Shown: piece after piece, positions 18,043-28,403 of the stretch | Position numbering within the stretch: position 1 is the first letter of the stretch | Layout of the letters: each line of letters begins with the position of its first letter | Assembly: GCA_019638615.1 (NCBI GenBank) | Contig: JAHBTL010000040.1 | Coordinates: 1 to 64,000 of the forward strand | Source: Chitinophagaceae bacterium | Lineage (GTDB): Bacteria; Bacteroidota; Bacteroidia; Chitinophagales; Chitinophagaceae | DNA: 64,000 nucleotides | Direction of reading: 5' to 3' | Translations under genes and position numbers: made by a program | The notes under the pieces: model-generated | Seen by the model: the letters and a program-made list of their open reading frames with translations, nothing else | What the model was told of the DNA's origin: nothing | Databases searched by the model: none

Positions 18043-21000
18043 TTATTTTACCTGTACTTTTTCCGCATCCCTGAATTTTTCCGCCGCTACACCAAGTATA
18101 TAAGTGCTCCTGGACAGATTACCAACATATATACTGTAGCTATTGATACCTGCCTGTAACTGTTTCTGTTGCATAAATACCTGCTGACCAGCTTCAGTAT
18201 ATAATATGATCGCTGCTTTTTGTGGTACGTCGCTGTATATCCTGACCTGCAATACATCCGGGCTGCTGCTCCAAACCTTCAGGCTGTATTTTTCGCTTAA
18301 CGAAGGTTTGACAGTAAGCTTTCCTTTTTGGTAGGATATCGTATAGTTTGAGGAGGATGCTCCCGACACTTCAATATCGTAATAACCGATAGGAGAGCCT
18401 TTAGTGGCCCCGGTAGCGGCTACCGGCAGTGTTTCAAGGCTTGCGGGGGTATCTCCTTCCACCAACCCTTCGTAACTGAAGGTGAGTGCTGGATTGACCG
18501 TACCCTGGCTCCTGACTTTATCTTCGGCTTTAATGATCAACGATGCCGGAGTAATGGTAAGTTCCGATGATGTAAAATCTGTGATCTCGTAATCATCTCC
18601 GCCTGCAAGCGTACCGGCAGTAATAGTATACGTTCCCACATTTTTACCTTCTTCCCTTGAAAGAGTACCCTGCAACTCATCCCCTTCCAGTATGTCATCA
18701 ACCATGTAAGTGAGCTCCGGATCGGGGCTGCCATATTGCCTGGTTTGCGCCTGCGCAGTTACTGTTACAGGTTTCCTGGTGATGATGCCCACGCTGCCAC
18801 TTACCCCGTTGCCGGCAAGCTGGTAGTTATCGGCATCGGTGCCCGACATTGTTACACCTGTTACCGTAACCGTTTTTCCGGTGCCTCCATGCTTGTTATC
18901 ATAATGACCGGTTACCGGGTAATTCAGTATTACCTCGTCCTCCCCTATGATGCCGGCTGCAACATAATTTGCTTCAGACAGTACGGCATCTGTAGTACCA
19001 TCATACTGTTTACCGATAATAGCCGCGCTCTGCAGGCTTACTGTAATCGTTGCCTTTGCTATGCTCCCCGTAGTAGTAGCTGTAAGAGTTGTTAAATCGT
19101 AATTGCTTTTATCCGCTCCGGCCAGTTCAAATGAATTTACATGAATGATCTTATCACTGCCTGCATTTCTGTCGGAGTAAACAGCTGTTGCCGCTACAGT
19201 AACATCATCACCATCTTCAATACCCATCAGCTGATATTTCTGTGCAGGTATAATGGCTTCCACCCCACCGTCGTACACTTTACTGACAACCGGTGCTTCT
19301 GCCAGCCACACGGTGATGGATTTGGCAATAATATTGCCACGGGTAGTTGCAGCTGTGTTCGACAGCATGTAGTTGTCTTTTTCTGCTCCTGAAAGTATGA
19401 AGCCGGTTGCGGTGATCACTTTGTCAATGCCCTTGTTCTTATCTTCGTATAATACGCTGCCTGCGCTTACACTTACTTCATCTTCACCAATCAGTCCATC
19501 AAGGCTATACTGCTCCGGCAACAATACGGCATTGTTAGAGCCGTCGTAAGTTTTGCTGATCAACGGATACGAATGTAGTGCCACCTCAACAGTTTTCCTG
19601 CTGATATTACCTGTAACAAATGCCTCGTTGTCTGAAAGAGTATAATTATCTTTATCTGCCCCACCCAGCGTAAGGTTACTTACTGCGATGGTTTTGTCTG
19701 TACCCGCATTGCTGTTTTCGTATACAGCATTACCCGACACAGTTACATCATCGCCCTCCACCACATACTCCAACGAATAGTTAGCTGCGTCAAGAGCAGC
19801 ATTTGCATTGCCATCGTATATTTTACTGATGACAGGGACAGCCAGCATTGAAACACTGATTTGCTTTTTAGCGATTGTAAGCGTTTGTTGTACCGGCACT
19901 GCTGGTTTATAGCTGTTATTGCCCGGTTGGCTGGCAGTAATGGTTACCTGCCCTGCTTTTTTAATATGTATCCTGCCGTCAACAATCGAAGCTATAGATT
20001 CATCACTGCTGGTAAATATGACTTCAAGACCTGCATCGCTGCCTGCCTGTGGCACAAAATCAGGAGATCCGTATACTTTTTCATCAGTTGCTGCAAAGCT
20101 GATAATCTGGGAAGTTCTAACCGTTACCAACAACAACGCGCTGTTAGACACAACGGGTGAACAGTTGCCCGATGCAACACAACGGTAGCGATAACCATTC
20201 ATATTACCCTGTGCATTGATTATACTAAGCGTAGCAGTAGTAACTCCGTTGTAATGTGCGTCGTTGGAAATATCAGCAAAGCCGCTGCCTTTGTCTACCT
20301 GCCACTGATAAGAAGATGCATGCGCTGCTTCTATTGAAAAGCTGGCATTATCTTCATCAAAGACCGATCTATCTGAGGGGTGCATATCAATAGCCGGGAG
20401 GGAGTTCACGGTAACAGTTACACTAACCGGCGAACCTGTACAGGTTCCATTATCAGGAGTGATTGTATACTTCACTACACCGTTGCCTGTAAGTGTTTGC
20501 TGGATGGATGGACCGGCAGATGCCGACGCACCGGTAACATTACCGCTGATCGCACTTACTGTCCATGAAAAACCGGCACCCGAAGGTGATGAGGACAATG
20601 CAATATTGGTTTGTTCACCACTACAGATCGTTTGCGATGCCGGGGTAGCCGTTGCCGTTAATGTGGCGGGTTGTGTAATCGTAAAATTTCTTGTGGCCTG
20701 GCAGGAATTCGCATCCGTTATCGTAACGGTATAATTGCCTGCCGACAGACCTGTGGCTGTGGCGCCGGTTCCGCCACTGGGACTCCAGCTATAACTATAT
20801 GATCCTGCACTACCCGAAGCAACAACACCTGCTGTTCCATTGCTGCCGCCATTACAGCTTACATTGGTTTTAGAAGCTGTAGCTGTCAGGGCTGTTGGTT
20901 GATTAATGGTTACGCTTCTGGTTGTTTGACAACTATTGTTATCTGTGATGGTTACAGTATATGTTCCTGCTGCCAGGCCACTTGCTGTTGCGCCCGTACC

Positions 21001-22083
21001 ACCACTGGGACTCCAGCTATAGGAATAAGGTGAAGTACCTCCGCCGGGTACAACAGTGGCTGATCCATTAGAACCGCCGTTGCAGGAAACATTAACCTGG
21101 CTGGTGCTTGCAGTTACAGATGAAACAGTAAGGGTAGCACCATTTGAATTCACATTTGTTGAACCATCGCTCGCTACACATCTATAGAAATAACCATTCA
21201 TTCCGGCAGTAGCTCCAGTAACGGTGAGCGAAGCCGTTGTTGCTCCTGAATATGGCGCTCCGTTGACAATGCTGGTATATCCCGATCCACTATTTACCTG
21301 CCATTGATACCCCGTGGCATTGCTTGCAGTTACCGAAAAAGTGGTATTACTGCCTGCACAAACAATTTTATTAGAAGGATGCACAGAAATACCAGGCCCT
21401 GCGGCTGTTACAGGTCCTACCTTAATATCATCAATCCAGTAATACATAATAGCCTTGAACGAGATAGCCACAGATGTTACAGCAATATCTTTCGTAAAAG
21501 TTTGCGAGGATGTGGTAAAATTACCGGGTGCCGTTGAACCCTGCATCGCCGTATTATCATTATACGTTTCAGTTCCCCCTCCGGATTTATTATAAGTAAT
21601 CGTGTAAAAAGGAGGCAGGCTGTAGAACTGAGCATAATTGTTCATGCTCTGATGTTTTACCCAAAAGCCGTAAAACTGGAAAGGCTGCCCATCCGCGCGT
21701 TGCAGGATGAACTCATCGCCACCAGACCCTTCTTTCTGCAAACACTTACTGTTGCCGGAACCTCCGGTTGCCTGGTTGGTAAATGAACCGTTACCACCGG
21801 CTGTAAGCTTGTATGCAACACCTCCGATAGTGATATCAGCCTGGGTATTCCAGATTCCGAAACCACCTGTTCCATAAGATAATGTTGCGTTGGTAGTGAA
21901 ATCATAAGTTGTTTGAGCAAAAGAGAACATTACACAAAACAACAATACGGCCAGCATCACGGGTGATTTCCTGATACTGCCTGTTACATGATTTACTGAA
22001 AGTCTGTTGATAAAGAAAGAAAAAAACAATGTTCTTTTCTGCTCAACTGTATGAGCAGAACGCAAGGGTAAATTTGGGTTCAT
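18043..22083 (-). CDS. T9SS-type surface protein with Ig-like, SprB, YDG and MBG repeats
   Basis: Large secreted protein (1346 residues), probably an adhesin or cell-surface fibre. It has a long N-terminal signal region ending near MFSFAQ and a beta-rich head (about 57-225). An Ig-like module follows (about 232-315), then two near-identical SprB-type repeats (about 325-470) sharing NVSCNGGSNG and YSWSPSGGTGAT. Next are a PKD-like module, a second Ig-like module (about 560-650), four YDG-type repeats (about 750-1095, each with SKxYDG and GADKxNYxL), two MBG-type repeats (about 1100-1255) and an 80-residue tail with the character of a type A T9SS sorting domain. It is flanked by a strong terminator and belongs to neither PUL. 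The SprB repeats recall gliding-motility adhesins, but no gliding gene lies nearby. The ligand is unknown. Confidence 0.85.
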   Translation of the reverse strand: MNPNLPLRSAHTVEQKRTLFFSFFINRLSVNHVTGSIRKSPVMLAVLLFCVMFSFAQTTYDFTTNATLSYGTGGFGIWNTQADITIGGVAYKLTAGGNGSFTNQATGGSGNSKCLQKEGSGGDEFILQRADGQPFQFYGFWVKHQSMNNYAQFYSLPPFYTITYNKSGGGTETYNDNTAMQGSTAPGNFTTSSQTFTKDIAVTSVAISFKAIMYYWIDDIKVGPVTAAGPGISVHPSNKIVCAGSNTTFSVTASNATGYQWQVNSGSGYTSIVNGAPYSGATTASLTVTGATAGMNGYFYRCVASDGSTNVNSNGATLTVSSVTASTSQVNVSCNGGSNGSATVVPGGGTSPYSYSWSPSGGTGATASGLAAGTYTVTITDNNSCQTTRSVTINQPTALTATASKTNVSCNGGSNGTAGVVASGSAGSYSYSWSPSGGTGATATGLSAGNYTVTITDANSCQATRNFTITQPATLTATATPASQTICSGEQTNIALSSSPSGAGFSWTVSAISGNVTGASASAGPSIQQTLTGNGVVKYTITPDNGTCTGSPVSVTVTVNSLPAIDMHPSDRSVFDEDNASFSIEAAHASSYQWQVDKGSGFADISNDAHYNGVTTATLSIINAQGNMNGYRYRCVASGNCSPVVSNSALLLVTVRTSQIISFAATDEKVYGSPDFVPQAGSDAGLEVIFTSSDESIASIVDGRIHIKKAGQVTITASQPGNNSYKPAVPVQQTLTIAKKQISVSMLAVPVISKIYDGNANAALDAANYSLEYVVEGDDVTVSGNAVYENSNAGTDKTIAVSNLTLGGADKDNYTLSDNEAFVTGNISRKTVEVALHSYPLISKTYDGSNNAVLLPEQYSLDGLIGEDEVSVSAGSVLYEDKNKGIDKVITATGFILSGAEKDNYMLSNTAATTRGNIIAKSITVWLAEAPVVSKVYDGGVEAIIPAQKYQLMGIEDGDDVTVAATAVYSDRNAGSDKIIHVNSFELAGADKSNYDLTTLTATTTGSIAKATITVSLQSAAIIGKQYDGTTDAVLSEANYVAAGIIGEDEVILNYPVTGHYDNKHGGTGKTVTVTGVTMSGTDADNYQLAGNGVSGSVGIITRKPVTVTAQAQTRQYGSPDPELTYMVDDILEGDELQGTLSREEGKNVGTYTITAGTLAGGDDYEITDFTSSELTITPASLIIKAEDKVRSQGTVNPALTFSYEGLVEGDTPASLETLPVAATGATKGSPIGYYDIEVSGASSSNYTISYQKGKLTVKPSLSEKYSLKVWSSSPDVLQVRIYSDVPQKAAIILYTEAGQQVFMQQKQLQAGINSYSIYVGNLSRSTYILGVAAEKFRDAEKVQVK

Positions 22084-22336
22084 AAGAGTTGGGTTATACC
22101 ATTCAATTTTCTGTATACGATTATTCTATCTGTTCGTTATAGGAAAATACCGATGCCGTTAAAACATACGTAAAGCATATTTTATTTTAAGCCGATGAAC
22201 AATTCTTAAATAATTAAGTGTTTATCCTTATAACATTCGTTAAGCCGGAGAAATTTCGCATACTCACACTATATTATTCCGTAATATCTCCTTCCATCAG
22301 TTTAAGAATTAATATGCTATAATGCGAGAGAAACTG

Positions 22337-23203
22337 TTAGATATTCCAGTTGGCCTTCCGGTAGGCCGCCGGTGTTCGTTGCGATAATTTTGTAAAAATG
22401 CGATGAAAGTATGAAATGTTGGAAATCCCTACCATATCGGCTATCTCCTGCAACGAATAGGCGGTGGTAGCCAGCAGCAGCTGCGCCCTTTCAATACGCC
22501 TTGCATGCAGGTACTCCAGCGGACGAACTCCTGTTTCTTTTTTGAATAGGCGTGAAAAATAATCAGGGTCGAGATGACATTGCGCTGCTAAATTTTGTAC
22601 AGTCAACTCATCTGATAAATGTTCGTTGATATACTGCACCATATCAATGATCTTTTTACCGGTGCTGCCGGCAGATATATTTTGATGACGATGCCCCCGT
22701 ATAAACCCCGCAAACAATATTTTCAACAGACCCTGTGTTTCCACTATGTCTTTTGCAGAGGTACGATTACTGGCAAAGTTCTGTGCGATCCTGCTGCCAT
22801 CATACAGCTTTGGATCACTTTTTACCAGGTCGCGTTGCGGATTCAGGGTAAGCAGGCGCTCAAACGATAATTGCTCAAGCGCAGAAGCCTTCCGTTCATA
22901 TTTGAAATCATAGCGGGAATACACAGACATCCCCACCCCTGTTTCTTCGAGGAAATGAACATAATATTGTTCCATCCGGCTGTTACACTTATACCTGCTG
23001 TAAGTATAAGACGGGATGAGATACAGGTGGTCCTTTTTCAGATCAAATACCTGCTGGTGATGATATACTTTCGCGGTTCCGCTTTTAATAAGGTACAGCC
23101 TCGAAAAAGGGCTTATCACATTGTCATAATCCCATTGCTGATCCAGCCTCGCATATCCAATATTCAGCAGGCTTACTTTTAAGGTTTGTAAGGATTCGTT
23201 CAT
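22337..23203 (-). CDS. AraC-family transcriptional regulator
   Basis: DNA-binding regulator of 288 residues. The N-terminal cupin-like sensor domain (about 20-120: SGTAKVYHHQQVFDLKKDHL) is followed by two helix-turn-helix motifs (about 190-285: LAAQCHLDPDYFSRLFKKET and IADMVGISNISYFHRIFTKL). The architecture is that of Bacteroidota sugar-responsive AraC proteins. It is divergent from the DUF1553-DUF1501 operon, with 146 nt between the two start codons, so it may control that operon and itself. No ligand can be inferred. Confidence 0.9.
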   Translation of the reverse strand: MNESLQTLKVSLLNIGYARLDQQWDYDNVISPFSRLYLIKSGTAKVYHHQQVFDLKKDHLYLIPSYTYSRYKCNSRMEQYYVHFLEETGVGMSVYSRYDFKYERKASALEQLSFERLLTLNPQRDLVKSDPKLYDGSRIAQNFASNRTSAKDIVETQGLLKILFAGFIRGHRHQNISAGSTGKKIIDMVQYINEHLSDELTVQNLAAQCHLDPDYFSRLFKKETGVRPLEYLHARRIERAQLLLATTAYSLQEIADMVGISNISYFHRIFTKLSQRTPAAYRKANWNI

Positions 23204-23212
23204 ATATCGGCT

Positions 23213-23228
23213 ACTATCAAAAGATAGT
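23213..23228. promoter_or_regulatory. Small palindrome in the divergent AraC/DUF1553 promoter region
   Basis: ACTATC-AAAA-GATAGT, a perfect 6-bp inverted repeat just upstream of the AraC start codon. It could be an operator for autoregulation or an mRNA hairpin. Evidence is position and symmetry only. Confidence 0.3.
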
Positions 23229-23349
23229 AAAATAAGCCATTTTTAAATTTCTAATGGTGCAATTAGTCGGAAATGTACAAAAAACAGTCATATTCATATC
23301 ATGTATCATCGGCCAAATATTTTTAATTTAGCGCCTTATTGCATGCAGT

Positions 23350-26300
23350 ATGAAGTTCAGGATATTTTCATCATTGGCTTTTGCGATCATTTTTTCCGCC
23401 TGCTCCACGCCTTTGCCCAAAGAGGTAGCAGAGGTATATAATACCCTCCCTGCGCATATTGATTTCAACAAACATGTAAAACCTATTCTATCCGATAAAT
23501 GTTTCGCGTGCCATGGCCCCGACAAGGCCGGGCTGAAAGCAGGATTAAGGCTTGACATTCAGGAAGCAGCATACGCCGAGCTTCCTGAAAACCCGGGTAA
23601 AAAGGCCATTGTTCCGGGCAATCCCGGGCACAGCGAACTTTTTAAAAGGATCCTGTCCGACGATCCTGAATATACAATGCCGGAACCTTCCTCTCACCTG
23701 AGTCTTACCGCTTATGAAAAAGCCATGCTGGTAAAATGGATCAAAGAGGGAGCTGAGTACAAACCGCACTGGGCGTTCATCAAACCGCAAAAGCCCGAAG
23801 TGCCGGCAGTAAAAGCGTCGGAGCGTGTTGTAAACCCGATCGACAATTTTGTTATACAGCGGCTTGAGAAGGAAAAGATGACTTTGTCGCCCGAAGCCGA
23901 CAAAGAAATACTGTTGCGCAGGTTAAGTCTCGACCTCACCGGTTTGCCTGCTACGCCCGAAGAAACAGATGCTTTTTTGAACGACTCCTCTCCCGGTGCA
24001 TACGAAAAGCAGGTAGACAGGCTGATCGCTTCCCCACACTATGGCGAAAGAATCGCTACCGACTGGCTGGACGTTGCACGGTTTGCGGATTCGCATGGGT
24101 ATACGGTAGACAGGTTGCGGGATATGTCGCCCTGGCGTGACTGGGTGATCAGGGCTTTCAATCAAAATCTGCCCTATAACGATTTTATTACCTGGCAACT
24201 GGCGGGTGATCTGCTGCCCAACCCCACACGCGATCAACTGATCGCTACCGGCTTTAACCGCAACCACCAGCAAAACATGGAAGGCGGCATTGTGGAAGAA
24301 GAGTTTCGTGTAGAATATGTGGCAGACAGGGCCAATACTACGTCAGAAGCATTTATGGCCATCACCGCAGGATGCGCCAGGTGTCATGATCATAAATTCG
24401 ATCCCGTATCTCAAAAAGAATATTACCAGTTGTTCAGCTTTTTTAACAATGTAAAAGAAGCAGGACAAATTTCGTGGGACAATGCCATGCCGGTGCCTAC
24501 GCTTTTGCTTACCACTGCCGAACAGGATAAAGTGATTGCCGCATTAAAAGAACAGGCGACGCAGAAAGAAAAAGAACTGGAGCAGACAATACAGCAGGAA
24601 ACCGCGATGGCTGATGAATGGATACAATCCGGGGCGTATAAAAAAATCGCCGACCGGCGTTTCCCGGATCATATCGCTGCTTATTTTCCTTTACAGGGCA
24701 ATTTAACAAGCGGGCTTAACAACAAAGCAACGGGCGTAATGAAACGCGAGGGAGGATCTACAGAAAAAGCGGTGTTTACCGCTACGGAAAGAGGACAGTC
24801 GATTTTGTTTGACGGGGATATCTGGCTGACACTTGATAAAACGGCCATGTATAACCGCACGCAGCCTTTTTCGGTAGGCGTATGGGTCAACATACCGGAA
24901 GAATTAACCAGCGGTGTTATTTTCCACCGATGCTTTTCTACTCAATTGTATAATTTCCGAGGATTCAGCCTGGGCGTAAACAACAACCGCTTCGAATTAA
25001 AGATGGCGCATACGGCTCCCTACAACGCGATTATTGAATTTTCTAAAAAAGAAGTCCCTAAAAATAAATGGATACAGCTTACTGTTATATACGACGGGTC
25101 GGGAAAAGCGGCCGGGTACAAACTATTTTTAGATGGTGAAGAGCTGGAAACCACGGTAGACCAGGATAACCTGTATAAAGATATCCTGCTGAATGGCAGC
25201 CTGCAGTCGCTGCAACTGGGCGCATGGGAACGGGGAAAAGGATTGACCGGCGGCAAAGCCAACGACGTAGTGGTGTTTGACAGAGCGCTTACGCGGCTTG
25301 AAATACAGCAGCTATACGATGCGGGAACGTTCAAACGGGTATTTAAAAAAGAGCCGGTTACACTTACAGCAGAAGAAAAACAAGGGTTGCGCGATTATTA
25401 TTTTTCGAATGTATCTGCCTCCGCTCAAAAAATACGCGAAGCGCTGAAGCAGGTTCGGTTGTCCTTGAATGATAGTACTGCAAATATTCCTGAAATGATG
25501 ATCATGCAGGAAATGCCGGAAAAAAGACCTACCTACCTGCTGGACCGGGGCGTTTATGATATGCCGAAAGAAGAAGTACAACCCGATGTTTTCGAAAGTA
25601 TTTTGCCCATGCCGGCCAACCTGCCTCGCAACCGCCTGGGACTGGCGCAATGGCTCACTCATCCTGACCATCCGCTTACAGCCAGGGTGACAGTAAACCG
25701 TTACTGGCAATTGTTTTTTGGAAAAGGGTTGGTAAAAACAGCGGAGGATTTCGGGAACCAGGGAGAAATGCCTTCGCACCCGGAATTGCTCGACTGGCTG
25801 GCAGTACAATTCATAGAAAGCGGCTGGGACGTAAAAGCGCTTGTCAAAATGATGGTCATGTCGGCAACCTACCGGCAACAATCCGTGGCCAGTAAGCAAC
25901 AGATGGAAAAAGATCCTGAAAACATATTGCTGGCAAGAGCTTCCCCATCACGGCTCACGGCGGAAATGCTGCGCGACAACGCATTGTTTGCAAGCGGCCT
26001 GCTGAATGAAACCATTGGCGGCAAAAGCGTGTATCCGTATCAGCCCGATGATCTGTGGCGGATGAACGGATCGCAATACAAACAGGATACCGGCAATCTT
26101 ATTTACCGGAGGGGTATGTACACCGTGTGGAGGAGATCGGTTCCCAACCCCACTCAATCCACTTTTGATGTGGGCATACGGAGCAGTTGCATTGTAAGAA
26201 GACAAAAAACAAATACACCTTTGCAGGCGCTGGTTACACTGAATGACCCCACCTTTGTGGAAGCTGCCAAAGTAATGGGTGAGCAAATGACACGGAGCGC

Positions 26301-26556
26301 AGATAACAGATCGGCCATTATAATGGCCTTCAGGAAGCTGACGGGAAGAAAACCCACCGACAAAGAATTGAATATACTGCTGGAGCAATACGAAAAAGAA
26401 TATGCAAAATTTAAAAGCAATCCGGCAAAGATCAAAGGCTGGCTGCAAACCGGCATGTATACAGCGGATAAAAGTTTACCGCAGGATCAGCTTGCCGCCA
26501 ACGCAGTAGTAGCAAGCACTATTATTAATACAGATGCAAGCATCACAAAAAGATAA
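23350..26556 (+). CDS. PSCyt1-DUF1549-LamG-DUF1553 cytochrome lipoprotein
   Basis: Exported haem protein of 1068 residues, typical of Planctomycetes and Verrucomicrobia. A lipoprotein signal (FSAC, Cys18) leads into a PSCyt1 domain with CFACH (Cys51, Cys54, His55). DUF1549 follows (about 155-370), containing WLDVARFADSHGY and a second CxxCH (GCARCHDHKFDP). A LamG/concanavalin-like sandwich (about 445-655) is inserted between the two DUF domains, and DUF1553 fills about 750-1030 (TARVTVNRYWQLFFGKGLVK, QALVTLNDPTFVEAA). The DUF1501 gene starts 5 nt after its stop. Such pairs are suspected of redox or sugar-processing roles, but no reaction is established that I know of. The LamG insert suggests a polysaccharide ligand. 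Confidence 0.9.
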   Translation: MKFRIFSSLAFAIIFSACSTPLPKEVAEVYNTLPAHIDFNKHVKPILSDKCFACHGPDKAGLKAGLRLDIQEAAYAELPENPGKKAIVPGNPGHSELFKRILSDDPEYTMPEPSSHLSLTAYEKAMLVKWIKEGAEYKPHWAFIKPQKPEVPAVKASERVVNPIDNFVIQRLEKEKMTLSPEADKEILLRRLSLDLTGLPATPEETDAFLNDSSPGAYEKQVDRLIASPHYGERIATDWLDVARFADSHGYTVDRLRDMSPWRDWVIRAFNQNLPYNDFITWQLAGDLLPNPTRDQLIATGFNRNHQQNMEGGIVEEEFRVEYVADRANTTSEAFMAITAGCARCHDHKFDPVSQKEYYQLFSFFNNVKEAGQISWDNAMPVPTLLLTTAEQDKVIAALKEQATQKEKELEQTIQQETAMADEWIQSGAYKKIADRRFPDHIAAYFPLQGNLTSGLNNKATGVMKREGGSTEKAVFTATERGQSILFDGDIWLTLDKTAMYNRTQPFSVGVWVNIPEELTSGVIFHRCFSTQLYNFRGFSLGVNNNRFELKMAHTAPYNAIIEFSKKEVPKNKWIQLTVIYDGSGKAAGYKLFLDGEELETTVDQDNLYKDILLNGSLQSLQLGAWERGKGLTGGKANDVVVFDRALTRLEIQQLYDAGTFKRVFKKEPVTLTAEEKQGLRDYYFSNVSASAQKIREALKQVRLSLNDSTANIPEMMIMQEMPEKRPTYLLDRGVYDMPKEEVQPDVFESILPMPANLPRNRLGLAQWLTHPDHPLTARVTVNRYWQLFFGKGLVKTAEDFGNQGEMPSHPELLDWLAVQFIESGWDVKALVKMMVMSATYRQQSVASKQQMEKDPENILLARASPSRLTAEMLRDNALFASGLLNETIGGKSVYPYQPDDLWRMNGSQYKQDTGNLIYRRGMYTVWRRSVPNPTQSTFDVGIRSSCIVRRQKTNTPLQALVTLNDPTFVEAAKVMGEQMTRSADNRSAIIMAFRKLTGRKPTDKELNILLEQYEKEYAKFKSNPAKIKGWLQTGMYTADKSLPQDQLAANAVVASTIINTDASITKR

Positions 26557-26561
26557 ATGTT

Positions 26562-28061
26562 ATGCACGATCATCATCATGAACCGCCGTTTGACCCCATG
26601 AACAGGGATCTCGCGCAGGTAAAAAAAGTACTTGATCGCCGGACTTTTCTCACCAAAACCTCTATGGGGCTGGGCGCTGTGGCGCTGGGCACATTGCTGG
26701 GCAAGTCGTCTCTTTTCGGGAACACCAATGCCGCACCGGTGGAAGAAGGTGTAACTGCTACGGTATTTCCCAATTACCTGCCCAAAGCAAAAAGAATCGT
26801 ATATCTTTTTCAAAGCGGAGGACCTTCACAATTGGAGCTGTTCGATTATAAACCCGAACTGGAAAAATACCAGGCACAGGATCTACCGGCTTCCGTTCGG
26901 GGCAACCAGCGGCTAACCGGCATGAGCGCGGAGCAATCCATCTTCCCGGTGGCTTCTTCCCTGTTTAAATTTCAGCAATACGGCGAAAGCAAAGCGTGGG
27001 TAAGCGAACTGATGCCTTATACGGCAGAGGTAGTAGATGATCTGTGCTTCATAAAATCGATGAACACAGATGCGATCAACCACGATCCTGCCACTACGTT
27101 TTTCCAGAGCGGCAACCAGATCGCGGGGCGTCCTTCCATAGGCGCCTGGCTGAGCTATGGATTGGGGTCAGACAATGAGAACCTGCCCACTTTTATAGTG
27201 CTTGTATCGAAGAATGGCAGCGGGCAGCCGCTGATGGCCCGTCTGTGGAGCAACGGTTTCCTGCCTTCCCGTCACCAGGGTGTGGAATTTCGTTCGGGCA
27301 AAGATCCTGTATTGTACCTGGGCAACCCTGAAGGATACGACGGAAAAGACAGGCGGCAAATGTTGGATTACCTGAAAAGCCTGAACCAGTTGCAGGAAGA
27401 TACATATGGTGACCCTGAAATTAACACGCGTATTTCTCAATACGAAATGGCTTACCGTATGCAGACATCCGTGCCCGAAGTGACCGATATGAGCAATGAG
27501 CCGGACTGGGTATACGATATGTACGGAAAGGACAGCCGTGATCCCGGCACGTATGCGGCGAACTGTTTACTGGCAAGGCGGCTCCTGGAAAAAGACGTAA
27601 AGTTTGTGCAGCTCTATCACCAGGGATGGGACCACCACGGAAGCCTGCCAGGCGGCATGAAAGAACAGTGCGCAAAAACCGACCAGGCAACGGCTGCCCT
27701 TATAAAAGATCTTAAGCAAAGAGGATTACTGGAAGATACCCTGGTAGTATGGGGCGGCGAATTCGGGAGAACGGCTTACTCGCAGGGCAAGCTGTCTAAA
27801 GACAATTACGGGCGCGACCATCACCCACGTTGCTTTACGATGTGGATGGCCGGAGCCGGTGTAAAACCAGGCTTCAGCTACGGGGAAACCGATGATTTTG
27901 GATACAACGTAGTGAAAGATCCTGTGCATGTGCATGATTTTCATGCTACGCTTTTACACCTGTTTGGTATTGATCATGAAAAGCTGGTATACCGGTACCA
28001 GGGCAGAAGATTCAGGCTGACAGACGTAAGCGGGCATGTAGTGAAAGATATTTTGACGTAA
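26562..28061 (+). CDS. Tat-exported DUF1501 protein
   Basis: Periplasmic protein of 499 residues from the DUF1501 family, distantly related in fold to alkaline phosphatase/sulfatase. The N-terminus is His-rich (MHDHHHEPP), and a twin-arginine signal follows at about 25-50 (DRRTFLTKTSMGLGAVALG), implying export in folded form. Visible motifs include FQSGGPSQLELFDYKP, YHQGWDHHG, WGGEFGRT and GRDHHPRCFTMW, rich in His and Asp suited to binding metal. It is the constant partner of DUF1553 proteins and is translated 5 nt downstream of it. Catalytic activity is unproven. Confidence 0.9.
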   Translation: MHDHHHEPPFDPMNRDLAQVKKVLDRRTFLTKTSMGLGAVALGTLLGKSSLFGNTNAAPVEEGVTATVFPNYLPKAKRIVYLFQSGGPSQLELFDYKPELEKYQAQDLPASVRGNQRLTGMSAEQSIFPVASSLFKFQQYGESKAWVSELMPYTAEVVDDLCFIKSMNTDAINHDPATTFFQSGNQIAGRPSIGAWLSYGLGSDNENLPTFIVLVSKNGSGQPLMARLWSNGFLPSRHQGVEFRSGKDPVLYLGNPEGYDGKDRRQMLDYLKSLNQLQEDTYGDPEINTRISQYEMAYRMQTSVPEVTDMSNEPDWVYDMYGKDSRDPGTYAANCLLARRLLEKDVKFVQLYHQGWDHHGSLPGGMKEQCAKTDQATAALIKDLKQRGLLEDTLVVWGGEFGRTAYSQGKLSKDNYGRDHHPRCFTMWMAGAGVKPGFSYGETDDFGYNVVKDPVHVHDFHATLLHLFGIDHEKLVYRYQGRRFRLTDVSGHVVKDILT

Positions 28062-28403
28062 TATGAGTTACATGTTGCAGGTCACAAGTTGCAGGGGGGA
28101 ATTTGAGATTTGAAATTTGAGATTAGATACAAAACTGAAACTTGCATTAGCTATCAGCATTCAGCTTTTTTGAACCACAAAGACACTAAGACACTAAGGT
28201 ACACAAAGAGCAGTCAGGTATCAGGTAATGGACAATGGATAGTTGACAATGGAGAATTGTGAAAACAAAAAACACAAACTATAAACGCGAAACTTGTATT
28301 GGCTATCAGCATTCAGCTATGGGCTGTGGAATTGTAACCTGTAACCATAAACCACAAACCCGTAACTTGAACCTTGTAACCTGAAACCTGTAACTAAAAA
28401 CAA
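28062..28403. repeat. Mosaic intergenic repeat, copy 1
   Basis: A gap of about 340 nt inside the operon made of recurring short phrases with no coding sense: AATTTGAGATTTGAAATTTG, GCTATCAGCATTCAGCT (twice, near 28150 and 28302), AAAGACACTAAGACACTAAG, and strings such as AACCTGTAACC and AAACCACAAAC. The phrases recur in reverse orientation at 40457-40800, including a block of about 29 nt (28297-28325 against 40687-40715, one mismatch). It separates the DUF1501 gene from the NHL gene. Confidence 0.7.
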
